Source of the DNA: Candidatus Binatia bacterium
GTDB taxonomy: Bacteria > Desulfobacterota > Binatia > UBA9968 > JAJDTQ01
Assembly (NCBI GenBank): GCA_951813575.1
Contig: OX638375.1
Location: 1,155,001 to 1,219,000, forward strand
Length of the DNA stretch: 64,000 nucleotides
Reading direction: 5' to 3'
The translations under genes and the position numbers were made by a program. Below, piece by piece: positions 27,533-36,099 of this stretch. Under the pieces are notes generated by a model. It was not told the origin of the DNA. It worked only from the letters and a program-made list of their open reading frames with translations, and made no database searches. Within the stretch, counting starts at the first letter, position 1, and every line of letters begins with the position of its first letter.

Positions 27533-28389
27533 ATCGCGCGAACGAGGGCGATCCGGGGACGGAAGCCTCCCTCAGCGGCTACTACGCTGCGTTGACGGAC
27601 CCTTTGGTGAAGTTCAGCGGCGACCTGCGGATGTGGCACTTCGGGCTTTGGGGGCCGGACACGGCCAACGAGCAGGAAGCCCTGCTGCGCTCCAACCGGA
27701 CTCTGGCCGACGGGTGCGGCCTCGCCCCGGGACGGCGGGTTCTGGACGCGGGCTGCGGCGTAGGCGGGACGGCCATTGCCATGGCCGAGTCGTACGGCGT
27801 ACGCGTCACCGGCTTGACCAACTGTGAGCCGCACTTGGCGGTGGCGACGGAGCACGCCCACCGGCGCGGCGTCGGCCACCTGTTGGAATTCCGTCACGGC
27901 GACTTCATGGACCTGCCGTTCCCCGACGACTCTTTCGACGCCGTGTTGAACCACGAATCCTTCTGCTACGCGCCGGACAAGCTCGCCTATCTCCGCGGCG
28001 TGCACCGGGTGCTCAAGCCGGGAGGGCGCTGGCAGGCCCTCGAAGGCCTGCTCACCGGCACGCCGCTGTCGGAGGAACAGGAAGCGGTCCACGTCAGCAT
28101 GCAACGGGGCTTCCACATGCCGCCCCTGGCATCGTGGCGCGATGTGCTCGCAACGCTGGAGCAGGCGGGCTTCGAGGGTATGCGGGAACGGGACCTGGCG
28201 TCGGAAGTGGCGCCGTCCACCCAGGAGACTCGCAAGCGGTGGTTGCTGTTCGTATTCATGAGCCCGCGACCGCGGCCGGAGTGGACAGCGTACCACGAGT
28301 TCATGTGGGCCGCCGTCGACTTCGACCGGGGGCTCCAGGACGGAGCGTTCACGTACCGGCTGGTGTCCGGCGCGAAGCCGGCGCGTTAG
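27529..28389 (+). CDS. Class I SAM-dependent methyltransferase (RiPP arm)
   Basis: About 286 residues. SAM-binding motif I VLDAGCGVGGTAIAMAE, motif II-like LPFPDDSFDAVLNHES and motif III VLKPGGRWQ place it with the sterol/tocopherol-type small-molecule methyltransferases. The ATG overlaps the stop of the exporter gene, so it is co-translated. Its 3' end overlaps the convergent minus-strand gene by 41 bases. In the cluster it could methylate the peptide N terminus, a thiazoline carbon or a carboxylate; sequence cannot decide. Confidence 0.88.
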   Translation: MNRANEGDPGTEASLSGYYAALTDPLVKFSGDLRMWHFGLWGPDTANEQEALLRSNRTLADGCGLAPGRRVLDAGCGVGGTAIAMAESYGVRVTGLTNCEPHLAVATEHAHRRGVGHLLEFRHGDFMDLPFPDDSFDAVLNHESFCYAPDKLAYLRGVHRVLKPGGRWQALEGLLTGTPLSEEQEAVHVSMQRGFHMPPLASWRDVLATLEQAGFEGMRERDLASEVAPSTQETRKRWLLFVFMSPRPRPEWTAYHEFMWAAVDFDRGLQDGAFTYRLVSGAKPAR

Positions 28390-29518
28390 TTGGTTGGCCC
28401 TGCGCCCAAGAGCACATCAACAGGAAGACGTAGCCGTTGACCTGTTGAACACGGTCCTCGGCCAGGACCAGCTTGAAGTGGTGGATGCGCTGCAGCACTA
28501 CGAACGGGCCCGACCGGCCGAACAGGGTTTTGGCGCCGGATGACCACGCGGCCAGTTCCGACAGTTTCTCGGGGGCGGCCAGGCCTTCCGCGCGCAGACC
28601 GTCCATCAGGTCGGTCCAGTACCCCTTGTCCTTGAACCAACCCTGTTGGTCGTACATCCTGTTCTGGGAAAAGATGTGCAACTCGAGTGTCTGTCCCACC
28701 CCGCCTGCGTTCACCTCGAAGTGGACTCCCATGTGCATGTGGTCCAAGGCCCGCTGGCGCTCGAGGCGCGACAGGACGGCGGCGACCACGGCCGGCCGGC
28801 CGGGCCAACCGGCACGTTCCAGAAACCCCGTGACGTCGGGTGCCTTGTCGAAACCCAAGATCGTAAGCCGAATCCCCGCTCGGCTCGACGGCAAGGCGCC
28901 TATGGCGCCAATGCGCGCACCGGAGTCCAGCGCAAGGTAGGCCCGCTCGACGTGTCGGCGTTCAATAGCGTTCGGCTCCCGGCGGGTGGCGGCGTTCATG
29001 GCGTCGAGCGCCAGACCGAGATCCGGCAGGCGCTGGCCGGTGCGGTCACCGGCCAGCGTCGGTCGAATGGGATACAGGAAGATCCCCGTATCGCCTTGCG
29101 TGGGCCGCGTCGAATCGATGTCGTATTCGAGCAACACCCGGTCGCCCACCACGCGCCGAAGAGGCGATTCCTCCGGGCCGGTTTCACCCAGCAGCGAGGC
29201 GATACCCACTGCCGCGGGGTCCGCGTCCCCGGACCGTCCCCGGTTCGCGAAGAAAGCCGCCGACCGGGTCCCGCCCACCAGCGAGACGCCGAGATCCGCT
29301 GCCGGTCGGGACTCATCCAGCGGGAATCCCAACCAGAGCGGGAAGCCCGCCAGCGTGGGAGGCAATTCGCCGGCACGCTCCACCAGCCCTTCCCATCCGC
29401 GACCTCGGATCAGCACCGGGGAAAAGAGGCCCCTGATCCGCTCAAGCAACTCGCCCAGGGAACCGGCCTCGCGGAGAAGGCTTTCCTCGTTGGCGCTCCA
29501 CTGGTCTTCAAAGCTCAT
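28349..29518 (-). CDS. Uncharacterised cluster protein B (paralog of 31918-33036)
   Basis: 389 residues from MSFEDQWSANEESLLREAG. The start was set by alignment with its paralog, which begins MSIKEDWAATEERLLHEAG. Shared blocks are ADLGVSLVG, LLEYDID, FLYPI, GALPSSRAGIRL, APDVTGFLERAGWPG, MGVHFEVNAGG, LFGRSGPFVVLQRIHH and NGYVFLLMC. No signal peptide or transmembrane helix is seen. I do not recognise a named family; from memory it resembles unassigned proteins beside RiPP gene clusters, possibly with a prenyltransferase-like barrel, but that is unproven. Last gene of the minus arm; its C-terminal tail is longer than its paralog's. Confidence 0.75.
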   Translation of the reverse strand: MSFEDQWSANEESLLREAGSLGELLERIRGLFSPVLIRGRGWEGLVERAGELPPTLAGFPLWLGFPLDESRPAADLGVSLVGGTRSAAFFANRGRSGDADPAAVGIASLLGETGPEESPLRRVVGDRVLLEYDIDSTRPTQGDTGIFLYPIRPTLAGDRTGQRLPDLGLALDAMNAATRREPNAIERRHVERAYLALDSGARIGAIGALPSSRAGIRLTILGFDKAPDVTGFLERAGWPGRPAVVAAVLSRLERQRALDHMHMGVHFEVNAGGVGQTLELHIFSQNRMYDQQGWFKDKGYWTDLMDGLRAEGLAAPEKLSELAAWSSGAKTLFGRSGPFVVLQRIHHFKLVLAEDRVQQVNGYVFLLMCSWAQGQPTNAPASRRTPAGT

Positions 29519-29551
29519 GGCTGGCCGGTCGCCGACTTCCATACACCGGGT

Positions 29552-30748
29552 TCACCCGCGCTTCGGGAGATTCGCTGTCGCCATCGCCGCCGCCAACCGA
29601 TCGGGCAACCGGCAACGGAGGTTGTCGATCATCGCCGCGTCGAGTAGCAGGACGAACGGGTCCGCTCGCCACTTCCGGACCATGCCCGGAGCCAGCTCGC
29701 CGACGGCCCTGCAGAGCCGGCGCTTGCAACGCAACCACGGCAGCAGCCCCGCCGTCCATTGCCGGGGAAACCCGAGCCGATCCGCTACATCGTCGCCGAG
29801 AAGCGCGCGGGAGACCCGATACCCGTGTTCCACCATGGAACGTTTGGCGCCCGGATCGGTCAATCTCGTCACCTCCGGCAAGGCCCACACCACCGCGTTC
29901 GCGATCAGCGCCGATACCTTGTCGGGCGGCGGTTCGCACAGGTGCGCGATCCGGGACAACTCGACGGTTTGGGCCTCGTCGCCGTCGAACAGCAACGCCT
30001 CGGGCGTTCCGATCAGCCACGATGCGTAGCGCCAGATCTGCATGAGACCGGCCCGGGCCTCGTCGTTCAGATCCGCCCCGAGCCGCTCGGCATCCCGGAT
30101 CATCGACGCGGAGAAGTTGGCTGACGCGAGCGCCAGGTTCGCGGCGCTGATGGGCACACCATGGACTGCGTCGTCCCATTGGCCCGAGGTCCGAAGCTGC
30201 CGCCTGATCTGAGAGTGCATCAGCCGGATGCGGACGGAGAACTTCCAGCCCTCTCCCGCACGTTCGAGGGAGTTCGGCAGCATGATCATCTCGATCATGT
30301 ACCGGATGTTCTGCCGAATTCGCTGCAGGCCCTGCTGGGTCGTGACCCGCCCGGTCATGAAGAACACCCTGCTCATCAAGCTGGTGAAGTTTCGCAAGGT
30401 GACCACCACGAACGCGGCGATGAACAGATCCAGATGCTGTTGGAACGCATGGCGGCCCGGAAGGACCGCGTCGCCGTCGAACCACGCCGGCCGGCTCTCG
30501 ACCCCTTCCAGGAAATCGCGCAAGGGCCGCGGCGCTCCCGTGAGGACCTTCGCGTCCTGCTCCATGCCGGCATCGATGAATCGCTGGCCCTCTCGGCGAC
30601 CCAACGGCGCCAACGCCTCGATGACAGCATCGGCCGCCGGATCGTCGACCACCGTGTACTGGATATACTTCGCCGCCAGATCCGGACGGAGCGCGGACGC
30701 CTTCTCGTATCCGGCCCGATATGCCGAAGGGATTACAAGCTCGCCCAT
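29552..30748 (-). CDS. MpaB/DUF2236 family heme-dependent oxygenase
   Basis: About 398 residues from MGELVIPSAYRAG, chosen for the GAGG upstream. The all-helical DUF2236 core is recognised by HAFQQHLDLFIAAF, the R-x-R-L-M-H-S-Q-I-R-R helix (probable heme-ligand His), VPISAANLALASANFSASM and WRYASWLIGTPEALL. Characterised relatives are the latex-clearing rubber oxygenase and the mycophenolic-acid oxygenase MpaB', which cleave or oxidise C-C double bonds. No FMN thiazoline dehydrogenase is present in the cluster, so this enzyme is a candidate for the oxidative step; that is inference. Confidence 0.8.
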   Translation of the reverse strand: MGELVIPSAYRAGYEKASALRPDLAAKYIQYTVVDDPAADAVIEALAPLGRREGQRFIDAGMEQDAKVLTGAPRPLRDFLEGVESRPAWFDGDAVLPGRHAFQQHLDLFIAAFVVVTLRNFTSLMSRVFFMTGRVTTQQGLQRIRQNIRYMIEMIMLPNSLERAGEGWKFSVRIRLMHSQIRRQLRTSGQWDDAVHGVPISAANLALASANFSASMIRDAERLGADLNDEARAGLMQIWRYASWLIGTPEALLFDGDEAQTVELSRIAHLCEPPPDKVSALIANAVVWALPEVTRLTDPGAKRSMVEHGYRVSRALLGDDVADRLGFPRQWTAGLLPWLRCKRRLCRAVGELAPGMVRKWRADPFVLLLDAAMIDNLRCRLPDRLAAAMATANLPKRG

Positions 30749-30814
30749 GCCAACCTCATGATTGCAACCTTGACAGTTCCGAAAGACCGCCTGCAAGGCG
30801 GACAGGAGCTGCGT

Positions 30815-31717
30815 CTATTCGGGCTTCAACGCACAATACCGCCCGAGCTCGAAACATCCGCTTTGCCACGCCACGTCCAGCACCTGGAACTTTTCCATCA
30901 AACGGCGGAGCTTGGCCGGCAACAGGCCGCAAGACTCCAGTCCTCTGAGAATCTGGTAGTTGTTCTGGACGAGCCGCTGGTTGTCCACGTCCTTTCCGTT
31001 AAAACCCTCGAACTCGACAACCACCAAGCCCGCGCCGCGCAACCGCCTGGTGTAGGTGGACCGGCTTTCCAGACTTCGCATCGCCCATGGTTCAAACAAC
31101 GGCCGAATGTACTGTTCGTGCTGATCGTTCGTCAGTCCGTCGCACATCAGCCAGTCCATCGCCACGATCCGCCCTCCGGGCTTGAGGATCCTGCGGACCT
31201 CGTGAAGGAATCGTTCTCTATCGCTGTAGTGGCAGGCGCTCTCGATGTTGACAACGACGTCGATGGTATCGTTGCCGAACGGCAGGCTGTGGGAACAGTT
31301 CCCGTACTCGAAACCGATGCGCTGGTCCAAGCCTGCATCCAACACCTTCTTCCGCGCTATCTCCAACTGCCTGGTGCTCAGATTGACGCCCGTGACCACG
31401 CAACCCCGCGTCTTTGCGAGATGGATGGCGGTTCCGCCGATCCCGCAACCCGCGTCCACCACGCGGTGGTCCTTCTCGATCATGGCCGGGGTAACGATGG
31501 CCTCGACCATGCGTTCCAGTCCGCGCGCGAATTCCTCCGACCCTGCAAGGGGCTCGCCCTTCTCGGGACATTCTCCAACCTCGAACAGTCCGAAGTGGAT
31601 GTGGTCGGGGTTCCACGACTTGATGTAGAAGTCCTCGGTCAACTCGTCGTAGTGACGCGCGACCTCACGGTCGTGGGCCGAGGCAGCCGGCTCGTCGCGT
31701 TGATCCAACGTCAGCAC
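30815..31717 (-). CDS. Class I SAM-dependent methyltransferase (tocopherol/sterol type)
   Basis: 300 residues. YDELTEDFYIKSWNPDHIHFG is the usual N-terminal lid of sterol/tocopherol-type methyltransferases. Motif I VVDAGCGIGGTAIHLAK, LPFGNDTIDVVVNIES and ILKPGGRIVAMDWL complete the SAM fold. Substrate unknown. It lies downstream of the inverted-repeat element, so it may be separated transcriptionally from the paralog and YcaO genes before it. The MpaB-like gene follows at 66 bases. Confidence 0.88.
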   Translation of the reverse strand: MLTLDQRDEPAASAHDREVARHYDELTEDFYIKSWNPDHIHFGLFEVGECPEKGEPLAGSEEFARGLERMVEAIVTPAMIEKDHRVVDAGCGIGGTAIHLAKTRGCVVTGVNLSTRQLEIARKKVLDAGLDQRIGFEYGNCSHSLPFGNDTIDVVVNIESACHYSDRERFLHEVRRILKPGGRIVAMDWLMCDGLTNDQHEQYIRPLFEPWAMRSLESRSTYTRRLRGAGLVVVEFEGFNGKDVDNQRLVQNNYQILRGLESCGLLPAKLRRLMEKFQVLDVAWQSGCFELGRYCALKPE

Positions 31718-31732
31718 CTCCTTGGCGGCCTG

Positions 31733-31897
31733 CTAGTGTGGTGTCTGGTTAATTCGCATCATAACCTGCGGGTCTTTTTCGCCGTCGGCTGCGTTGCTCT
31801 TCCTCGCGTGGTGCCCGCCACTGCTCGTCATCGCGCCTTGCCGACGACAAAAAATCCTCCGCATATTATGACGCGAATTAACCAGACACCACACTAG
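31733..31897. mobile_element. MITE-like inverted-repeat element, copy 1
   Basis: 165 bases bounded by CTAG with nearly perfect terminal inverted repeats of about 30 bases (CTAGTGTGGTGTCTGG onward). No ORF for a transposase. The interior matches copy 2 at 61564-61750 in inverse orientation, including a shared GCCGTCGGCTGCGTTG block and a GGCAAGGCGCGATGACGAGC block on the opposite strand. CTAG/TA ends suggest mobilisation by an IS630/Tc1-type transposase elsewhere. It sits between two genes of the RiPP minus arm. Confidence 0.85.
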
Positions 31898-31902
31898 CTC
31901 CA

Positions 31903-31914
31903 GGGGGATCCCCC
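31903..31914 (-). terminator. GGGGGATCCCCC palindrome after paralog A
   Basis: A perfect 12-base palindrome 3 bases beyond the stop codon of the 31918-33036 gene and 5 bases outside the mobile element. It could end the upstream transcript, but no U-tract follows. Confidence 0.3.
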
Positions 31915-31917
31915 CGC

Positions 31918-33036
31918 TTACGACGCGGCGGCTCCGACCCTCGGCCGCACGCACATCATGAGAAAGAAGACGTAGCCCTTGGCCTGCTCGACCCGATCCC
32001 CGGTAATGACAAGCTTGACGTGATGGATGCCCCGCACGAGCATGAACGGGCCGGACCTGCCGAACAGCGTCGTCGATCCCGTGGACCATCTGGTCAGTTC
32101 CGTCAGCTTCCCCGGAAGCGCGTACCCTTGCTCGCCGACGACGTCGATGATGGCGGCCCAGTGCCTTATGTCCTTCAGCCATTCATTATCGTGAGGGAAC
32201 AGACTCAGTCCCATGGACGGTCCCACACCACTCGCGTCGACATCGAGGTGGACCCCCATGTAGGCGAAGGCCGAGCGCTCCTCGAAGGCCGCTACCGTAG
32301 CCCCGGCCACCGCGCGCGCTCCCGGCCAGCCGGCGCGTTCCAGGAACGCGACCACGTCCGGTGCCTTCTTGAACCCCGTAGCGGCAATCCGAATCGCCCT
32401 TTCCCGTGACGGAAAGGTGCCCACCGCCTTGATGAGGGTGTCCGGTTTCAACTTCCGGTACACCTCCTCGAGCTGCCGTCGTTCGGCGGCGTCCGGGCTC
32501 CAGCCGCTGGCATGGACCAACGCGTCGTGAACCACGCCCAGCTCCCGAAGGCGTTGGCCGTCGCCGGCGATCACGTCCTCAACGGGATAGAGGAACACCC
32601 CGGGATCCTGACGCCCGCCGTCCGGCGCCGGATCGATGTCGTACTCGAGCAACATCTTCCGGCCGACCACACTGCGGAGAAAGGAGTCTTCCCGATCGGT
32701 CTCGTCCAACAGCCAGGCAAGCCCCGCCGCCGATGGCTCCGCCTCTCCGGACCGGTTCCTCTCCTGGTAGAACGCCGCCGACCGGCTCTCGCCAACCAGC
32801 GAAACGCCGAAATCCGCTCTCGGGCTCGGATCCTGCAACGGCAGCTCGAACCCGAACGGGAAAGCCGCCATGGTCGGAGGTGACTCCTCCGCGCGTTCCA
32901 GCAGGCTCTCCCAGTCCTGGCCGTCGATCAGGCGAGCGGAGATGTGCGGCCTGATCTGCGTCAGCAGCTCCGCCATGGAACCCGCTTCGTGCAGAAGGCG
33001 TTCCTCGGTAGCGGCCCAGTCTTCCTTGATACTCAT
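31918..33036 (-). CDS. Uncharacterised cluster protein A (paralog of 28349-29518)
   Basis: 372 residues, no signal peptide or membrane helix. Aligned end to end with protein B: ADFGVSLVGESRSAAF, LLEYDIDPA, VFLYPVEDV, GTFPSRERAIRI, KAPDVVAFLERAGWPG, MGVHLDVDASG, LFGRSGPFMLVRGIHHVKLV, AKGYVFFLMMC. Conserved acidic, His and aromatic positions suggest a folded enzyme or binding protein; function unknown. It follows the YcaO gene by 27 bases, so it is likely co-expressed with it. Two diverged copies in one cluster suggest two sequential steps or a heterodimer. Confidence 0.78.
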   Translation of the reverse strand: MSIKEDWAATEERLLHEAGSMAELLTQIRPHISARLIDGQDWESLLERAEESPPTMAAFPFGFELPLQDPSPRADFGVSLVGESRSAAFYQERNRSGEAEPSAAGLAWLLDETDREDSFLRSVVGRKMLLEYDIDPAPDGGRQDPGVFLYPVEDVIAGDGQRLRELGVVHDALVHASGWSPDAAERRQLEEVYRKLKPDTLIKAVGTFPSRERAIRIAATGFKKAPDVVAFLERAGWPGARAVAGATVAAFEERSAFAYMGVHLDVDASGVGPSMGLSLFPHDNEWLKDIRHWAAIIDVVGEQGYALPGKLTELTRWSTGSTTLFGRSGPFMLVRGIHHVKLVITGDRVEQAKGYVFFLMMCVRPRVGAAAS

Positions 33037-33063
33037 GGCTTACGGTCCTTCACCTGGCGCTCC

Positions 33064-35391
33064 TCACCCGATGACCGGAGCGGGGTTGATCTCCTCTTCC
33101 GTAAGCGGACTCTCCCGGAGGCCCATCTCCACCGGCACGTCGTACAGACGGCCCGGCGCGAAACGTTCCCAGTAATGGCGCAGGCCGGGCACGATGACCC
33201 TCGCCACCGGCATGCCGATGTCGGGCCGGGTCTGATCCAGTACCAGCAACTCCATGCCCTTGGCCTCGACCCGCGCGCGGCACTGCTCGACGTCCTCCCT
33301 CACGTCGGCGGTGTCGGGAACAGGGTAGTCCGCCTTGCCGCGCGGAGCCCCGCCCGGAGCCGGCGCCAGATAGGGATGATCCGCGAGCGTGGCATTCCGC
33401 CACCACCACAGGCATTGCGGATCATCCACCTGGTATCCGGCGCCGCCGCTCCCCGACCCCTGGACCCAGTTGAGGAACTGGTTCATTTCACACACGGCGC
33501 GCAACGCGGCGATGTGGGGGTCGGTGTGCGCGCCGGCTCCGTAAATGATGTCCTCCTCCTTCTTGTCGGTCCGGCGCGAGACGGCGACGAAAACCGGAAT
33601 GCCGAGATCGCCGGTGGCGTCCAGCACCCACACTTCCCGCCGCAGGCCGCGGTAGTAGCCGCCGGCGGCCCCCAGGTACTCGTCGCCGAAGCTTTCCAGG
33701 TCCACGCCGGGCAGGCGCAGCCGATTGTACCACCAGATCGCGAACGCGTCGCGTTCCACCAGCTCGAAGAATCCCTGCAGGATCGCTTCTTCCAGCGTAT
33801 TGCCGGCGGCACAGCCGTTGGAATCCGCGATGAACTCGGACGGCGCCCGCGGCTCGGGCGACAGGCCGTAGTAGAGCATGGACGTCGGCAGGTACCGATG
33901 GCATTCCTGGGTCAACGACCACACGGGCGACCAGTCCATCTCCGCTTCCGGATCGAGACGCGGCGGCACCACGTTGTAAGGATGGTCGCCGGCGTTGATC
34001 TGCGCCGCATGGTCCAGTTGCCGGTCGCTGAAAAGCTGCACGTCGTTCGGGTGGATGGCCCGCGATTCCCCGGCCCTGACGAAATCCGCGAACCGTCCGC
34101 GGCGGCGGATCTCGTCGCCATGGAACGCGCCGGAGTAGCGCTCGAGGGCCTCGCACAGGGCGCTCGCCTCGGACTGGCTCGGCGTGCTCCCCTTGCCGGC
34201 GCTCTTGGTCCGCAGGCTGAGCCGAAGCAGGCTCAGCGTCCGGGTCCTCAGCGCGATGTTGCTCCCCGACCAGTGGACGTGCAGCCAGGGATCGGCCTCT
34301 TCCGTGGTGCGCGTCAGCCAGGTCACGATGCCGCTGACGGGACCGATCAAGTGACGGAATCTGGCGAGGGTCTCCTGCGGGGAAACCGAGCGCACGCCGC
34401 CGCTGTTGCGGACGCCTTTCGGACTCGGCCGCAGCCGCACCGGAATCGGCGGCCGGTCGGCGCGGTACAAGCCCGGGTCGCCGCAGGCGGAACACTGCGG
34501 ACGGCGCATGACCGTGTGGTGCTCGCTCTTCAGGTGAGCGACGTCCACCGAGATGGCGTGCTCGTGGATTGGCGCCGCATCCTCCAGCACCAGCCACTTG
34601 GCGATTTCCATCGCCACCAGTCCGTACACGGCATCCAGAACCGCCGGTTCGGCCACGCACGGACGGAAGGCGGCCTCATCGCCGGCAAGGTTGCGCAGGA
34701 AATTGTGGATCTCGTGGTGGGCGCGCAGGCGGTAGGCGAGACAGGCCCAGCACGGCCCCTGCTCGGCCGGCCGGAAAACCGGGCCGAACAGCGGCTCCAC
34801 GCCCTTCGGCCGCACCAGCACCCACGGGGCACCCGATGCGATCCGGCACTGGTTGACGCCGGCATGCCGGGGGTCGAGATAGTCGTCGCAGACCCGCACC
34901 GACAGCGCCGGGGCGTCTCCCGACACGGCCACGCCCATGGCCTCCAGCCGGCGGGCCAGGCCTCCGTCATCGCCGGAGAGCGCCACCGCCGATGCCCGCA
35001 GGCGTTCCTCGGCCCACCGGGGAGAGGCGCCTAGCGCGCACCAGAACGCGGCCGCGCCCCGTTCCATGGTATGGTCGCCGGAAACGACATATCCCCTGGA
35101 CGCCAGTGAAGCGAGTTGTGCCTGAACGGCGGATTCGGAATGCGCCCCCGCCAGGGCGGCGATGACGTCCCCGCGCGAGCGGCGGCCGTCGAGCAGCGGC
35201 AGGAGATCGGCATGCATCCGTCCGCCGAGCAGCGTGTTGAAGTTGTCTGAAACCAGGAGCATCTTGCCGTCGCCGATGTCGCGGAATTCGAGATGCGGCG
35301 CGAGCATCGGCGTCTCGACGCGGCCCCGGTCGGCGGCGGTGGTCCTTTTCAGGATTCCCGTATACGTGGACGGAGGCGGCTTCTCGCCCAT
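33064..35391 (-). CDS. Fused ThiF-like/YcaO azoline-forming cyclodehydratase
   Basis: 775 residues. The N-terminal half (~30-310) is an E1/ThiF-like partner: a leader-binding winged-helix-like start (EFRDIGDGKMLLVSDNF) and a zinc site from Cys214/Cys217 (CWAC) and Cys300/Cys303 (CSAC). The C-terminal half is YcaO: SEASALCEALERYSG (~407-421) and SNGCAAGNTLEEAIL with FFELVERDAF (~524-550) carry the ATP/Mg acidic residues. It ends NPAPVIG, a reduced form of the proline-rich YcaO tail. The family phosphorylates amide oxygens and cyclises Cys/Ser/Thr to azolines. The only obvious substrate here is the RCCC precursor at 24710. Twelve bases separate it from the gene before. Confidence 0.92.
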   Translation of the reverse strand: MGEKPPPSTYTGILKRTTAADRGRVETPMLAPHLEFRDIGDGKMLLVSDNFNTLLGGRMHADLLPLLDGRRSRGDVIAALAGAHSESAVQAQLASLASRGYVVSGDHTMERGAAAFWCALGASPRWAEERLRASAVALSGDDGGLARRLEAMGVAVSGDAPALSVRVCDDYLDPRHAGVNQCRIASGAPWVLVRPKGVEPLFGPVFRPAEQGPCWACLAYRLRAHHEIHNFLRNLAGDEAAFRPCVAEPAVLDAVYGLVAMEIAKWLVLEDAAPIHEHAISVDVAHLKSEHHTVMRRPQCSACGDPGLYRADRPPIPVRLRPSPKGVRNSGGVRSVSPQETLARFRHLIGPVSGIVTWLTRTTEEADPWLHVHWSGSNIALRTRTLSLLRLSLRTKSAGKGSTPSQSEASALCEALERYSGAFHGDEIRRRGRFADFVRAGESRAIHPNDVQLFSDRQLDHAAQINAGDHPYNVVPPRLDPEAEMDWSPVWSLTQECHRYLPTSMLYYGLSPEPRAPSEFIADSNGCAAGNTLEEAILQGFFELVERDAFAIWWYNRLRLPGVDLESFGDEYLGAAGGYYRGLRREVWVLDATGDLGIPVFVAVSRRTDKKEEDIIYGAGAHTDPHIAALRAVCEMNQFLNWVQGSGSGGAGYQVDDPQCLWWWRNATLADHPYLAPAPGGAPRGKADYPVPDTADVREDVEQCRARVEAKGMELLVLDQTRPDIGMPVARVIVPGLRHYWERFAPGRLYDVPVEMGLRESPLTEEEINPAPVIG

Positions 35392-35403
35392 ACCGTGCCC
35401 TCG

Positions 35404-36099
35404 CTAACGAATGTCCGCCGGCGCATAGCCGTCGGGCATGCCCTTGACGGAAAACACGATCTGCCAGATCTGGTTGACCCGTGACCGGAGGCCGCCGGCG
35501 GCGCACAGGTTCCGCGCGGCTTCGTGTTGGTCCAGGGAGGGGGTGACGGCAACGCCGGAGACCCCGTATTTCTCGGCGAAGTAGTGGATCGCGCCGCCCC
35601 AACCGCAACCGATGTCCAGCACCCTCATGCCGGATTCGAGCTGCAGCTTCCGCGCGATCAGGTCCAGCTTGCGGTCCTGCGCCTCGTCGAGCGTCCCGGC
35701 GTCCTTCCAGTAGGCGCAACTGTACATCATGCGCTCGCCGAGCATGGCTCTGAAAAGGTCCAGGCCGAGTTCGTAGTGGCGTTCGCCCAACTTGCTCGCG
35801 CGGCTGCCGCGCCCGAGCCTGATCAGCCGCGCCGACAACAGGAAGAAAAGATCGTTCAACGGGCGGAAATGCCGGTAGAGCTCGGCCCGGCAGACGCGGT
35901 ACGCCATATCGTCGAGCTGCTCGCAGTCCCACCAGCCGTCCATGTAACCTTCGCCGAAGCCCAACGGGCCATCTGCGAAGATCCGCGCGAAAAACTCTTC
36001 GTTGTGCACCTGGATGTCCCAGGGACGGCCGCCGTCGATGCGGATATCCGCGATTGCGAGGAGTGCCTCCAGCCGTCTTCGAAATCGGGTGTACGTCAT
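35404..36099 (-). CDS. Internally deleted cyclopropane-fatty-acyl-phospholipid synthase-like protein
   Basis: 231 residues against ~380 for the family. The N-terminal part is normal (WDIQVHNEEFFARIFADGPLG; MMYSCAYWKDAGTLDEAQ; SAM motif GMRVLDIGCGWGGAIHYFAEKYG). After GVAVTPSLDQHEAARN the sequence jumps to LCAAGGLRSRVNQIWQIVFS, which corresponds to the extreme C terminus of Cfa. About 160 residues containing the catalytic carbonate site are therefore missing with the frame intact. It may be inactive, or retained for binding. Its ATG overlaps the stop of the AlkB fusion gene (ATGA), showing translational coupling. Confidence 0.75.
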   Translation of the reverse strand: MTYTRFRRRLEALLAIADIRIDGGRPWDIQVHNEEFFARIFADGPLGFGEGYMDGWWDCEQLDDMAYRVCRAELYRHFRPLNDLFFLLSARLIRLGRGSRASKLGERHYELGLDLFRAMLGERMMYSCAYWKDAGTLDEAQDRKLDLIARKLQLESGMRVLDIGCGWGGAIHYFAEKYGVSGVAVTPSLDQHEAARNLCAAGGLRSRVNQIWQIVFSVKGMPDGYAPADIR

